A stretch of 64,000 nucleotides of DNA from Budorcas taxicolor (taxonomy: Eukaryota; Chordata; Mammalia; Artiodactyla; Bovidae). The stretch lies in the NCBI RefSeq assembly GCF_023091745.1, contig NC_068913.1:31626501-31690500 (forward strand). The letters run 5' to 3'. The notes beneath the pieces were generated by a model, which saw only the letters and a list, made by a program, of their open reading frames with translations, made no database searches and was not told the DNA's origin. The translations under genes were made by a program, and so were the position numbers. Shown here piece by piece: positions 22,238 to 33,415 of this stretch; within the stretch, counting starts at the first letter, position 1, and every line of letters starts with the position of its first letter.

Positions 22238-25200
22238 AAAGCTGTATCCACATCATAACAGACTACCTCCTAGGGACCAAGTTCAATGTGATCTACATAT
22301 CCTTGAAACTAAAATGGAGCCTTAAGAAAACACTTTGTCAGAAACTATGAAATTAATAAATATAGTTTTCTATATCCAATAACAAAAATGAGCCTGCCAC
22401 ATATCAGTATTTATCATACACAGTCTCCTTAATCATTAGCAAATTTGCAAGATTATCAAGAATGTAGTTAGACTCTCAGGTCTTATGCAGTTCTAGAATG
22501 GCCATGTGCCTGAGCCAGGAACAGAGGAAGAATCTGTGTATATGTAGGTGTCAATGGGAGAGGGACTTGGTTTCCTTTTATATTAGTGATGTTATTGAGA
22601 AATAGGTGTATAATATATTATGACTTTTCCCAGATTGCTCTTGTCACACTAGACTCTGGCCATTTTAATAAAATGTTTATTTAACATGCATATTTTTGAG
22701 TCTTATAGTCGGCATATAATTATGATATAGTTGAACATGACTTTGAGGGATCCCCTAACCTTCATATGAATGATTTAACTTATAAAGATTACCTTTAAAT
22801 TTTTTTAAATTAAAAAAATTAAGAGAGAGACACCTGGCAATCTTTGTGTTGGGGCAACACCTATTCTATTGTTTGATTATCCTATTGGCCAAACTAATGT
22901 CTAGAACAAATGACTACAATGTTCATTTTAGACTGATTTTTTTCTTATTTGAACTTCTATCATCGGAGTCACTGGCCAGAATTATCCTAAAATACTGTAG
23001 GTGCTTAAAAATAGTGTTCAGGTCATCTTGGAGCCTCTTTTTGAAAATGTTTTCACTTTTCCTTGTCAGGCTCTTTCTTCCATTGCTTTAGCTAGTTGGC
23101 TTTCTCTTCTTTGAATATGATAGGGTTCTGCCCGGTTTTTTTAGTGTGCTGTTCAAAACAGGATACTTTCTCCCTTTGACTAATGGGGAGGAGAGAAGAA
23201 GAATTATGTTTCAGCCTTGCCTACTCTACTCCTATTGATTTGTGCTGGTATCATATTGACTTTTATCACAATAGCACTGAATTGGTGATTCATATTCAGC
23301 TTCTGACCATCCCCCCACTCTCTTTCTGTTTTATTTGTTCTTAATTGCTTTTCCCCATCATGTCTTTGTGATGCCTGATAGTTTTTCCAGGGTATATTAT
23401 TCTGTTCTTGTGCTATTAAATATTTTTTAGCTGTTCTTAATAGTCAAGTGTTAATTTCTTCTAGCTGTAAAATATGGACATGCTTTATAAAATGCTGATT
23501 TGAACACGTGGTTACTTTTGCATAGCTTTTTTTCAAAACCACATAATGTCTGTTCACCTATATATGTAAAATACAATCTTTCATAGTACGTTATCTATAG
23601 TAGATGCTGCATAAATATTTAGTGATAGTTAATGGCCACAGACTGTTGTACACAGAAACCGTTTCAAGAGTTTGCAGGAAACTGATATTTTAGAAAAATA
23701 TGCTTTGGACTGTCTTCCTTTCCCATTTACAATCTTAAACAATAAGGATGTAAAAGTACAAACCGGAGGGCTTCTGTTGTTCTCAGTGAATAACTGAGAT
23801 GGTGTTTGGTAGCATGCTCACAAGGTTTGTGGAAATTAACTTCACACCAGGAACTCTGTATTGAAATAGATTGTTTAAGAATAATTCTTCTCTTTTGAGA
23901 AGGGTGAGGGATTAATCTGCAGAAATGTTCATGCTAGAGCTGTGCATGTGTTGAAATTTGTCAGGGGGAAGATAAATGGGCCCTCCTTGAAAAGTAAATC
24001 GCACCATGGCTAATCCCTTGGGAAAGCTGAAGAATTGTTATGGTAGCAAAAGCAAACTCGAAAAAGGAGGCACCATCCCTTTTTACTTAGGAAGTAGGAA
24101 TATGGGGAGAAGACAGGATTGTAAAATGAGATGAAAATGTGCTTGACTATAAAAATATATTTATTAAAATATATATATAAGATGTAATTATATCTATATT
24201 TTGATTTTTTGAGGAGTAATTCATGTACTCTAAATGGAGAGTCGTACTTAGGACTGTTATTGAAAGCATTTGACAGCATTCATCCAGACACTGACCACTG
24301 AGAATGGATGTCAAGGGAGGTACCTGAGCCTGGTCTTCATTGGAGGTACCTGAACCTGGTCTTGGTTACCTCATCCAATGACCAGGTGTTAACTCTTTAG
24401 TTGCTAACTCAGTAAGAAGTTAGAGGTGGGGTTGGAAGACCACTTGGGAGGCTCAGAGCAGTGACTGTTTTCTAGCATGTATGGAAGATATTAATTTTTA
24501 GCAAGCAGTATGGCTCTTCTAGTATGTACCATCTAAATATCAGTCATTCTAATAGAAAATTAGTAATTTTACTGAAAAAGAAAAGAATATAAACTTTCTC
24601 AAAAAGCTGGTATATTTTAAAGGAAAATGTTCATGAAGTGCTCATGAAATTAGAAATGTTGGTGAAATTTGAATATCAGATAAGTAACAAATTTCTCAAT
24701 GTGAGTATATTGAAATAAATATTTGGGACAAACTTATATTAAAATATTATGCATTATTTATTTGCTATTCAAATTTAAGAGCCCTGAATTTTATCTGGCA
24801 GCCCTAAACAGAATGCATTTAGCAGGAATGTATCAGTCCTATTGAAAATGTTAAACCAAAGAGAGTAGAAGGGAGCCCAGCACATTGAGATCACCTGAAC
24901 GTATTTGACAAAAAGCTGCTCTGGAATTCCAGTAATATGGCAAGAAATCTTAAATGCAGAATTATAGAACTAAGGATGCAAAAGGTTCACATCATGAAAT
25001 GCTTTTGAGATTTTACTAAAAGGAAATAAGGTGTTACTTGCATTTAAAAGTTGTCTTTCCCAACTAGGAAAAGCTGTTTCAGTCATCATCAAATATCGTT
25101 AATCAAGTCCCTGTCTGCATGGGACATTCTCCTAGGTGTTTTGCAAAGTGAGAAAACAGACATGGCAGATATTCTTTGTCAGCCTGTAATCTAGACATCT

Positions 25201-25355
25201 ATACTGAAATGCAGCCATAAAGGATATAACTGAAGAAATGTTGATCAAGGATCCAGGACCTCCCTCATTCATTCTAAATGGAGAAGAGTAAAGTTCATCT
25301 AATTTATAAGAAAGAGTTTTGTAAATCATTTTAAAAATGCAGTTTTATTATAGCC
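22238..25355. other. No gene seen; long unassigned region
   Basis: About 3.1 kb of AT-rich DNA lacking young repeats. A 26-bp local duplication lies at 24316-24367. The frames at 22846-23091 and 24010-24279 have no recognisable domain. Confidence 0.5.
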
Positions 25356-25358
25356 AGT

Positions 25359-25379
25359 TATATATATATATATATATAA
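25359..25379. repeat. (TA)n microsatellite
   Basis: About ten TA units, followed by a looser TA-rich patch to about 25400. Confidence 0.9.
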
Positions 25380-25414
25380 TATAAAACTAGTATATATAGT
25401 AGATTCAGAAATAT

Positions 25415-25622
25415 ATACCTTGGGACTATCAACCTTTTGTACTGGATAATTCTTTGTTGTGAGGAGCTATCCTGTGCATTGTGGGATGTTTAGAGCATCC
25501 CTGGCTTACTCCCACTAGATGCTAATTACATGTGCTCTCCGTGTCCTGCCAATCAAAACTGTCTCCTGACATTGCCAATGTACCCTGGGGGACAAAATTG
25601 CTTTGAGTTGAGAACTACTGTT
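25415..25622 (-). mobile_element. MER20 (hAT-Charlie DNA transposon remnant)
   Basis: Recognised by 'ggataattctttgttgtga', 'tatcctgtgcattgtggga', 'ccactagatgctaatt' and 'gagttgagaactactg' in the order of MER20, read in reverse. Near full length. MER20 copies have been reported as regulatory elements in endometrial cells of placental mammals; nothing here shows activity. Confidence 0.8.
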
Positions 25623-25769
25623 CCAGGAAACTATAGGAAGGTAATCCCCAGCAATTTGAGTGGAGATGGGAAGAGGTCTCCTCACTCACAAACGTATCCA
25701 TGAAAGAGTTAAATATTTGCAATATCCAGAAAGCCCTCATTTTAAATCATTACCTCAGTATTAAAAATA

Positions 25770-25860
25770 CTAATATCTGGTTGCACCCCAGTGATTCTGG
25801 TTTTATTGATCTGGAGGAAGACCTGGACAACCTGACATTTTAAAAATGCCCCAGGTGATT
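25770..25860 (+). mobile_element. MER5A-like fragment
   Basis: The order 'gcaccccagtgattctggtt ... acattttaaaaatgccccag ... gtgattctag' resembles the second half of MER5A. A better preserved MER5A follows directly, so this may be a separate old copy. Confidence 0.5.
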
Positions 25861-25879
25861 CTAGGTTTAGATTTACTCT

Positions 25880-26325
25880 CTGGAGTAATGAGCAGCAGAA
25901 TCTGCTGGAAGGCTTGTAAACACAGATTTTTTGGCCTCAGTATTAACCCTGAATATTCATTGGGAGGACTGATGCTGAAGCTGAAACTCCAATACTTTGG
26001 CCACCTGATGCGAAAAATCAACTTACTGGAAAAGACCCTGATGCTAGGAAAGATTGAAGGCAAGAGAAGGGGGCGACAGAGAATGAGACGGTTAGCATTC
26101 CTGACTTAACGGACATGAATTTGAGCAAACTCTGGGAGATAGTGGAGGACAGGAGAGCCTGGCGAGCTGCAGTCCATGGGGTTGCAACGGAGCGACTGAA
26201 CAACAGTAATAATTCCTGATTCAGTAGGTCAAGGGTGAGGCCTGAGAATGTGCACTTCTAACAAGTTCTCAGATGCTGCCAGTGTTGCTGGTCCTCAGGG
26301 CACACTTGGAGATCTACTGGCTTAG
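25880..26325 (+). mobile_element. MER5A (hAT-Charlie), split by a BovB insertion
   Basis: Left part 25880-25946 ('gcagaatctgctggaaggct', 'tgtaaacacagatt'). Right part 26204-26325 ('tgattcagtaggtcaaggg', 'cttctaacaagttctcagat'). They join into one MER5A after removing the BovB fragment. Confidence 0.82.
25947..26203 (+). mobile_element. BovB 3' fragment in MER5A
   Basis: 257 bp, 5'-truncated, sense, with an 'actgaacaa' tail. The imperfect 9-bp TSD is cagtattaa (25938-25946) and cagtaataa (26204-26212). Confidence 0.9.
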
Positions 26326-27786
26326 TGGTACACTCCTGACTGCTTTACACTTTTGCTTCCTTGGAGGGAAGGAAGTGTCGCAGACCAGAACACGTGGGAT
26401 TGGTGGACTGTAGAGGAGGAGCAGACCCATGTGTTTCCATCCCTGCTGAGCCCTTTTTGATGTTTCCCTTCTGCAGGCTGAATACATCCTTCTGTTCTCT
26501 GCAAGGCAATGACGCAGTCAGCTCCTACACCAGGACCTGGGGGTAAGTCTAGCAGAATTTTAGATTCCAGTTTGCAGTCTACTTGTGCTCACACATCTAA
26601 GCCATATTTACCAGCTTTTGATCAGCCATGAAGCTGACAGTCTGCTTGTGCTTTGCTGGGATGCCTTATATATCTCTTAATTGTTTAAGACCATGGATGG
26701 GGAAAGGGAATAATACATTGGACCCCTTCCTCTACCAAGCAAACCCTAATTCAGTCCTTTGGACTTCTGTCTTGTTCTCCAGCACCGGATAGAGAAGGTA
26801 GGAACAGAGGGCAGACATATAATCCCTTCCTGAGGTTTCCACGTAACTCTTGATATAATTTTTGGAAACATCATAGAAGTACAAAAAAATGTTGGGAAGC
26901 ATAAGTCTTGGGCTTTGGGGGTTGTGGCAAGTTTGTAAATGTTCATTGAGATGGAAAATGAAAACAAAGAAGTCCTGAGAATTTCCTAGAATAACTCATC
27001 AGTGTCAAGGCTGAGTTTGTTGTACCACTCCCCTCTCTATATTCCCCTCTGCCCAACCAGGTTTACAAACCTCACTCTCTTGTTACAGTCATTGGGATTC
27101 TGGTGCATACTCATGTTTCTAACTCACTGTCTTGGTAATCTGCCTTAAATTTTGTTTCCTAACTATTGCTTGCCTGGTGATATTATAATTCCAATTAATC
27201 AGGTTAAAAGTTGGCCTAGAAAAGGATCATGGGAATCCACTGATATTTGTCCACAGAACACTGCAGTAGTCTTTAAAGGAATTGCCTGCTAAAGTGCTAT
27301 ACATATTAGAGCTACACATAAATATTCATATATTCATTGATGATGGATTACATGAATAGAATAATGGACAAAGGTGGTTAGGAGAGCTAGTCTATTAGAA
27401 AAAATTTAAAGTACAACCCTACTGTCCTATAAGTACAGCTTGAAAATTGCTGTGCCAAGGATATTTCTCATCCTCAGCCTTGTCATTCTATGGAAATTCT
27501 GGGAGACCCAAGGGGAATGCTAACCCTCCTTCCCACAAGAGACACTAATTCAGTATAAGTTTTTCCTCCACGAAAGATCCCTCAGTGAAGCACAAGACAC
27601 CAATAGTAGGCTTTGAAAAGTAGTGAAGTATATGGTAATGCATTTTGTGATTAGACCTCAGCTCCAAGGAAATGAATTCTCTGAGTTGTGCTTTTCCATA
27701 GTTTGAGTGATGTATATGATTGTGTATAAATACAGAATAATCATGGTCAGTATCAACTATATTAATAACTACCTGTTAACATATAC
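26326..27786. other. No gene seen; unassigned DNA
   Basis: Moderately GC-balanced DNA around 26330-26560, then AT-rich. The overlapping short frames at 26322-26546 on both strands have no known domain, and no splice-site framework is evident. Confidence 0.5.
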
Positions 27787-27787
27787 T

Positions 27788-27996
27788 TGGCTTCCTTGGT
27801 GGCTCAGATGATAAAGAATCCTCCTGCAATGCAGAAAACCTGGGTTTGATCCCTGGGTTGAGAAGATTCCCTGGAGGAGGGCATGGCAACCCACCCAGTA
27901 TTCTTGCCTGGAGAATCCCCATTGACAGAGGAGCCTGGCGGGCCCCAGCCTATGGGGTCACAAAGAGTTAGACATGAGTGGATGACTAAGCACATA
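27788..27996 (+). mobile_element. Bov-tA SINE, sense
   Basis: A well-formed head, 'ggcttccttggtggctcag', with 'gggtttgatccctgggttg', then the Bov-A body and a 'gatgactaagcacataac' tail. Confidence 0.94.
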
Positions 27997-27999
27997 ACA

Positions 28000-28245
28000 T
28001 AGGCTTACTGTGAGTCAAGCATTGTGGTAAGCACCACTATTTATTATCTTATTTTATCTTTATAATAGCTCTAGGCAGGAGAAATGGTAATAGTAATAAC
28101 AATAATAATATTACTGTCCTTCCCATTATTTCAAAGAAAAAACTAAGACCCCCACACTTCTCTGTTAGTAAGAAGTGGAGTCAGAATGAAAACCACAGGT
28201 CTGTTTGCCTGTGCTCCAGCCCACCATGCACACTGCTTAATGCTT
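28000..28245 (-). mobile_element. MIR SINE, antisense
   Basis: Diverged MIR order in reverse: 'gtgagtcaagcattgtggta', 'cttattttatctttataat', then a decayed core and 'gtctgtttgcctgtgctcca'. An AAT-type run sits inside at 28088-28112. Confidence 0.65.
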
Positions 28246-28249
28246 GGAA

Positions 28250-29159
28250 ATAGCCCCCTCTTGGACCTGCAGGGCTCTATCTAGACCCTTTTCAAACAAG
28301 CTGCCATAACTGGTAATCTAGGCCTTGCATAAACTGGGGCTGTACAACTACATTCCTAAAACAGAAGCCCCACCCCTCTTGCTGAGCCCCTTGGGGCACT
28401 GACCTAAGTTGAACCACTATCATTTTTGCCTCCAGCTAAGGCCTAATAACTTCCTCTTTAGATCTTCAGTTGCCAGAATGTCAATGGTCTGTGACTAGTC
28501 TTAACCCAGTTGTATATATGGCATAAGCTCCTGCCAGGGCTGAGAGGCTAGAGACACTAGTTTCTGTCTTCTTTCCCATGGTCACCATGTAACTTTGGAA
28601 CTCTAACATCAACTGTTAGAGCTTCACTATGTCATCTGACTAAAGAGCATTTGTGAGGAAAGGGACATGTCCAGTTCCATCTCTTTCTATAAAAAGGAGA
28701 GAACAAGATTTAGAGAGTTAAGTAGCTGGCCTGAGCTTGGCAGTACCAGACTAGAATGTAAGTACCCTAAATATCATGTTATTTTCCCACAAAGATAAAA
28801 TGTCAGGATGGCTTGTTTAATTTGATCCACAGAATCAGAGTATTCTTACATTGTTACATTGGACCTGTTCCACATATCTCGTAAATGAATAAAAAAATCA
28901 GTATCTTTTGGTTGCCAATTAAGTATACAGTGTCTTTGTCAGATGTTGTGGAGGATGCCAAGATCAGTTGGCCATTTTCATCCCTGGAAACCAACTCTCC
29001 AATTATAATCCTGGGCTGGAGTTTAGAGAAGCTCCCTAAGATTGAATATGAGCCTTTGACATTGCCCACGTAGTCCAGAATCTTCTGAGAGGACTGGCCA
29101 AACTTAGGCCACCCAGTGGGTATCCTTCTGCTCAGCCAAGCCTGGGAGCTGTGCAGACT
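28250..29159. other. No gene identified; contains an unrecognised antisense open frame
   Basis: Unassigned DNA. On the minus strand an open frame extends from about 29160 down to 28854 (about 100 codons without a stop, longer than its nearest start), with a non-repetitive mixed composition including a GELVSRDENGQLILASS stretch. I recognise no family. It could be an old processed-pseudogene fragment or chance. Confidence 0.35.
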
Positions 29160-29365
29160 GTGAGAATAGCACAGGCTTTGGAGTTGTGACTGGGAATGAA
29201 TTAGAGAACTTCTTACTTGCCCAAATTATTTATTTGTCTGAAAGTCACTTTTCTCCTTTATCAAAGTGAGATAATAAATATCAACCATGCAGGCTGACTG
29301 GGGCACTAAGTGAGATAATTATGTAAAATGTCTGGCACTGAGTATGTATTCAATAAATGGTAGCT
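29160..29365 (+). mobile_element. MIR SINE, sense
   Basis: MIR features in order: 'cttacttgcccaaattattt', 'cttttctcctttatcaaagt', 'taagtgagataattatgtaa', 'atgtctggcactgagtatgt' and 'caataaatggtagc'. Confidence 0.75.
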
Positions 29366-29416
29366 GCAGGGTCTGATACTAACTATTGATACTATACTAA
29401 CTATTGTTAGTATCAG

Positions 29417-29447
29417 TTCAGTTCAGTCGCTCAGTCGTGTCTGACTG
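29417..29447 (-). mobile_element. 31-bp BovB 3'-tip micro-insertion with 13-bp TSD
   Basis: Only the last ~31 bp of BovB (or of a SINE sharing its tail) is present, antisense. A perfect 13-bp duplication, ttgttagtatcag, flanks it at 29404-29416 and 29448-29460. It looks like a target-primed insertion that stopped almost at once. Confidence 0.88.
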
Positions 29448-29460
29448 TTGTTAGTATCAG

Positions 29461-29804
29461 TAGCACACAAATGCGATCCCGAGTCCAGGTCTGAAACATA
29501 TAGGTCTCTTGGAGCCTTATGGAGTGAAAGGGAAACCCACAGGCTTGCAGTGGTCTGAAAGCAAGCTAGTGGGTTCCCTCTAGCAAGGACTGCTTTCCTT
29601 TCTGTGTTCACAGCCTCACCTTTGGTGGCAGGTTGTGTAAACAGGGATCTGCCTCTTTAGGAAGTGATCCTTCCTGCCTCTGAGCTGGGTCAAGCTGTCA
29701 TCACATGCTGTGGTCAGTGATGGCCTCCACAGTTTAAGAAGATTCTGGAGATATTTGAGAGGTTCAAGGAGGACCATGCTATTTTGAGGGTTGCAGTGTG
29801 TCAT
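29461..29804. other. No gene seen; unassigned DNA
   Basis: Two antisense open frames of 62 codons lie in and near this stretch, without recognisable domains. No repeat identified. Confidence 0.45.
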
Positions 29805-30290
29805 TGTGATTATTAATTTTATGTGTCAATTTGACTGGGTTATGGGATGTCCAGATATTTGGTTAAACTTTATTTCTGGATGTGTCCGTGATGGTGTTTC
29901 TAGATGAGATTTATACTTGAATCCATAGAGTACTCACAAAGTAGGTTGTCCTCCCCAGTGTGAATAGGTTGCATTCAATTCGTTGGGGGCCTGAATAGAG
30001 TAAAAGGCTGAGTAAGAAAAAATTCTTTCTCTCTGTTTGACTGTCTTTGACTTAAGATATTAGTGTTCTTCTGCCTTTGGACTCAGACTAGGACTAGAAT
30101 TACACCATTGGTTCTCCCAGGTCTCTAGCTTATGGACTACAGATTTTGGTACTTCTCAGGATCGGGGGAGCCTGGTAGGCTGCCATCTATGGGGTCTCAC
30201 AGAGTCAGACATGACTGAAGCAACTTAGCAGCATAACTTCGTTATGTTTCTCTGGAGAACTTAGACTAATATAGTCATCTAAGAAAGATA
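29805..30290 (+). mobile_element. Old LTR-like or similar mammalian interspersed repeat, split by a SINE fragment
   Basis: It starts 'tgtcaatttgactgggttat', followed by 'gatgtccagatatttggtta', 'actcagactaggactagaat', and ends 'gtttctctggagaacttaga'. This is a familiar old mammalian repeat, probably an LTR, whose family I cannot fix. A truncated Bov-A2 lies at 30160-30234. Confidence 0.5.
30160..30234 (+). mobile_element. 5'-truncated Bov-A2 SINE fragment
   Basis: The last ~75 bp of a Bov-A2 in sense: 'gggggagcctggtaggctg' to 'gaagcaacttagcagc'. It interrupts the older repeat around it. Confidence 0.88.
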
Positions 30291-30746
30291 TTAGATTACG
30301 TATTACAGGAACAGACACAGAAGGGGAAAGGGTATCCTTAGGGAGGTGTTGAGCAGTTCAGTGCCATGTGGCAGAGAAGATGGGTTCAAATGCTACAGGA
30401 TAGCCAGAAGAAAGAGACTTGACAACAGGAGTGATTAAGAACTACAACCAGAAATCAAGGGTGAATGTAGGACCTAGTTCTGGCAGAACCAGGAGAACAG
30501 GCTGAACATCCATGTTTCTGGAAACCTGGAGAGAAGGTCTTGTCTGGACATGAATTACTCCATGAATTTCCTTCTGATACTGAGATGGATTTCTTTGATC
30601 TTTTGAAAGTCCAGAAGAAATTCTGGAAATTTGACTTTGGTGGGATTCAATATAAGCGAAACTTTCTTTATTTTTACAAATACAAATCTACGACTTGGAT
30701 AATTGATGTCTTGCACTTAATATTTGCATTAATATTAATAGATTTG
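30291..30746. other. No gene seen; unassigned DNA
   Basis: No identified repeat. The frame at 30540-30815 runs into the following SINE, so it is not a real gene. Confidence 0.5.
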
Positions 30747-30965
30747 GGCTTCCCGATTGGCTTAGTAGGTAAGGAATTCACTTGCAATCCAGAAGACGCA
30801 GGAGATATGGGTTAAATCTTTGGGTTGGGAAGATCCTCTGGAGAGAGAAATGGCAACCCACTTCAGATTTCTTGCTTGAAAAACACCATGGACAGAGGAG
30901 CCTGGCGGACTACAGTCCAAAGGATCTCAAAGAGTCAGACATGACTGAATGACTGAGCATGCACA
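30747..30965 (+). mobile_element. Bov-tA SINE, sense
   Basis: Head 'gggcttcccgattggcttag', then a somewhat decayed B-box region, the body 'ggcaacccacttcagattt' and the tail 'gacatgactgaatgactgag'. Confidence 0.93.
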
Positions 30966-31370
30966 CACATTAAGCAACATGGGTAGTTACAACTTTTGCC
31001 TTTTTGAGAAATGAAGGTCACATTGACTGAGTGAGAACACAAGACATTGATTCTTCCCTGTTTCTTTAGCCCTTTTGGGTATTGACTTATTTGAAAATAG
31101 ATATTGCACTCAAGAAGAAGAAGACATCCTATAGGGTTTGAGTGTAGGATCTCAACATTGGAATTATTTTTCCTTCCTTTGCCCATTCTTAATTCAATTG
31201 ATAAACTTTTCTAATACACACACTTTGTGCTATCTACTATACTGGACATGGAGGATAACAAATGAAGATACTAACTGTGCCATCAAGGACATTATTTTTC
31301 CATTATCTGGCACAACAGGTTATTTAGTTAGTGAGTTGCTTCTTATGGAGCACTTGAACACTTGATTCTA
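30966..31370. other. No gene seen; unassigned DNA
   Basis: No recognised repeat or coding sequence. Confidence 0.5.
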
Positions 31371-31510
31371 GGTGTCATGAGTTGATTTGTGTGCCCTCAA
31401 AAAGACAGGTTGAAGTCATAATCCCTAGCACCTCAAAATGTGACTTTATTTGGAAATGGAGCCTTTGCAAATCTACCCAGGTTATAATGATGTCATTAGG
31501 GTGATCCCAA

Positions 31511-33415
31511 GAAAAAGAAATGCAAAAAAGCAAAATGACTGTCTGAGGAGGCCTTACAAATAGCTGTGAGAAGAAGAGAAGCAAAAAGCAAAGGAGAAAA
31601 GGAAAGACATAAGCATCTGAATGAAGAGTTCCAAAGAATAGCAAGGAGAGATAAGAAAGCCTTCCTCAGCGATCAGTGCAATAAAATAGAGGAAAACAAT
31701 AGCATGGGAAAGACTAGAGATTGCTTCAAGAAAATTAGAGATACCAAGGGAGCATTTCATGCAAAGATGGGCACAATAAAGGACAGAAATGATGTGGACC
31801 TGACAGAAGCAAAAGATATTAAGAAGAGGTGGCAAGAATACACAGAACTACAAAAAAGATCTTCATGACCCAGATAATCAGGATGGTATGATCACTCACC
31901 TAGAGCCAAACATTCTGGAGTGCGAAGTCAAGTGGGCCATAGGAAGCATCACTACGAACAAAGCTAGTGGAGGGGATGGAATTCCAGTTGAGATATTTCA
32001 AATGCTGAAAGATGGTGCTGTGAAAGTGCTGCACTCAATATGCCAGCAAATTTGGGAAACTCAGCAATGGCCACAGGACTGGAAAAGGTCAGTTTTCATT
32101 CCAATCCCAAAGAAAAGCAATGCCAAAGAATGTTCAAACTACCACACAATTGCACTCATCTCACACGCTAGTAAAGTAATGCTCAAAATTCTCTAAGCCA
32201 GGCTTCAGCAATACGTGAACCATGAACTTACAGATGTTCAAGTTGGTTTTAGAAAAGACAGAGGAACCAGAGATCAAATTTCCAACATCTGCTGGATCAT
32301 GGAAAAAGCAAGAGAGTTCCAGAAAAACATCTATTTCTGTTTTATTGACTACTCCAAAGCCTTTGACTGTGTGGATCACAATAAACTGTGGAAAATTCTG
32401 AGAGAGATGGGAATACCAGATCACCTGACCTGCCTCCTGAGAAATCTGCAATCAGGTCAGGAAGCAACAGTTAGAACTGGACATGGAACAACAGACTGGT
32501 TCCAAATCAGCAAAGGAGTACGTCGAGGCTGTGTATTGTCACTATGCTTATTTAACTTATATACAGAGTACCTCATGAGAAACACTGGGCTGGATGAAGC
32601 AAAAGCTGGAATCAAGATTGTGGGAAGAAATATCAATAACCTCAGATATGCAAATTACACCACCCTTAAGGCAGAAAGTTAGGAAGAACTAAAGAGCCTC
32701 TTGATGAAAGTGAAAGAGGAGAGTGAAAAAGTTGGCTTAAAGCTCAACATTCTGAAAACTAAGATCGTGGCATCCTGTCCCATTACTTCATGGCTAATAG
32801 ATGGAGAAACCATGGAAACAGTGGCTGACTTTATTTCGGGGGGCTCCAAAATCACTGCAGATGGTGACTGTAGCCATGAAATAAAGAGATGCTTACTCCT
32901 TGGAAGAAAAGTCATGACCAACCTAAATAGAATGTTAAAAAGCAGAGACATTACTTTGCCATCAAAGGTCCGTCTAGTCAAGGCTATGGTTTTGCCAATA
33001 GTCACGTATGGATGCTAGAGTTGGACTATAAAGAAAGCTGAGTACCGAAGAATTGATGCTTTTGAAGTGTGGTGTTGGAGAAGACTCTTGAGAGTCCCTT
33101 GGACTGCAAGGAGATCCAACCAGTCCATCCTAAAGGAAATCAGTCCTGAATGTTCATTGGAAGGACTGATGTTGAAGCTGAAACTCCAGTTCTTTGGCCA
33201 CCTGATGGGAAGAACTGACTCATTTGAGAAGAACCTGATGCTGGGAAAGACTGAAGGCAGGAGGAAAAGGGGATTACACAGGAAGAGATGGTTGGATGGC
33301 ATCACTGACTTAATGGACATAAGCTTAAGCAAACTCTGGGAGTCAGTGATGGACAGGGAGGCCTGGTGTGCTGCAGTCCACGGGGTCTCAAAGAGTTGGA
33401 CATGACTGAGTGACT
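31511..33415 (+). mobile_element. BovB LINE, 5'-truncated, sense, 1.9 kb
   Basis: It begins in the linker before the RT ('gcaaaaaagcaaaatgactg'), includes the entire RT and C-terminal region, and ends at 'gactgagtgact'. Flanking gatcccaa (31503-31510) and gatccaa (33416-33422) are a probable imperfect TSD. The copy splits the LTR and is itself older than the neighbouring L1. Confidence 0.95.
31566..33405 (+). pseudogene. BovB reverse transcriptase remnant with mutated active site
   Basis: BovB's RT copies its own RNA and that of the tail-sharing SINEs. Reading frames: 31566-31868 (pre-RT linker, KKAFLSDQCN), 31888-32196 (ITHLEPNILE to SHASKVMLKIL, then a stop), 32215-32682 (QVGFRKDRGTRDQ, AFDCVDHNKL, GVRRGC) and 32701-33018 (IDGETMETV, SHEIKRCLLL). 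The catalytic YADDTT motif near 32647-32664 reads YANYTT, so both aspartates are lost. Further breaks are the stops at 32194, 32680 and 33016 and a frameshift. The frame at 33067-33405 carries the C-terminal GHLMGRTDS-like block. Confidence 0.92.
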
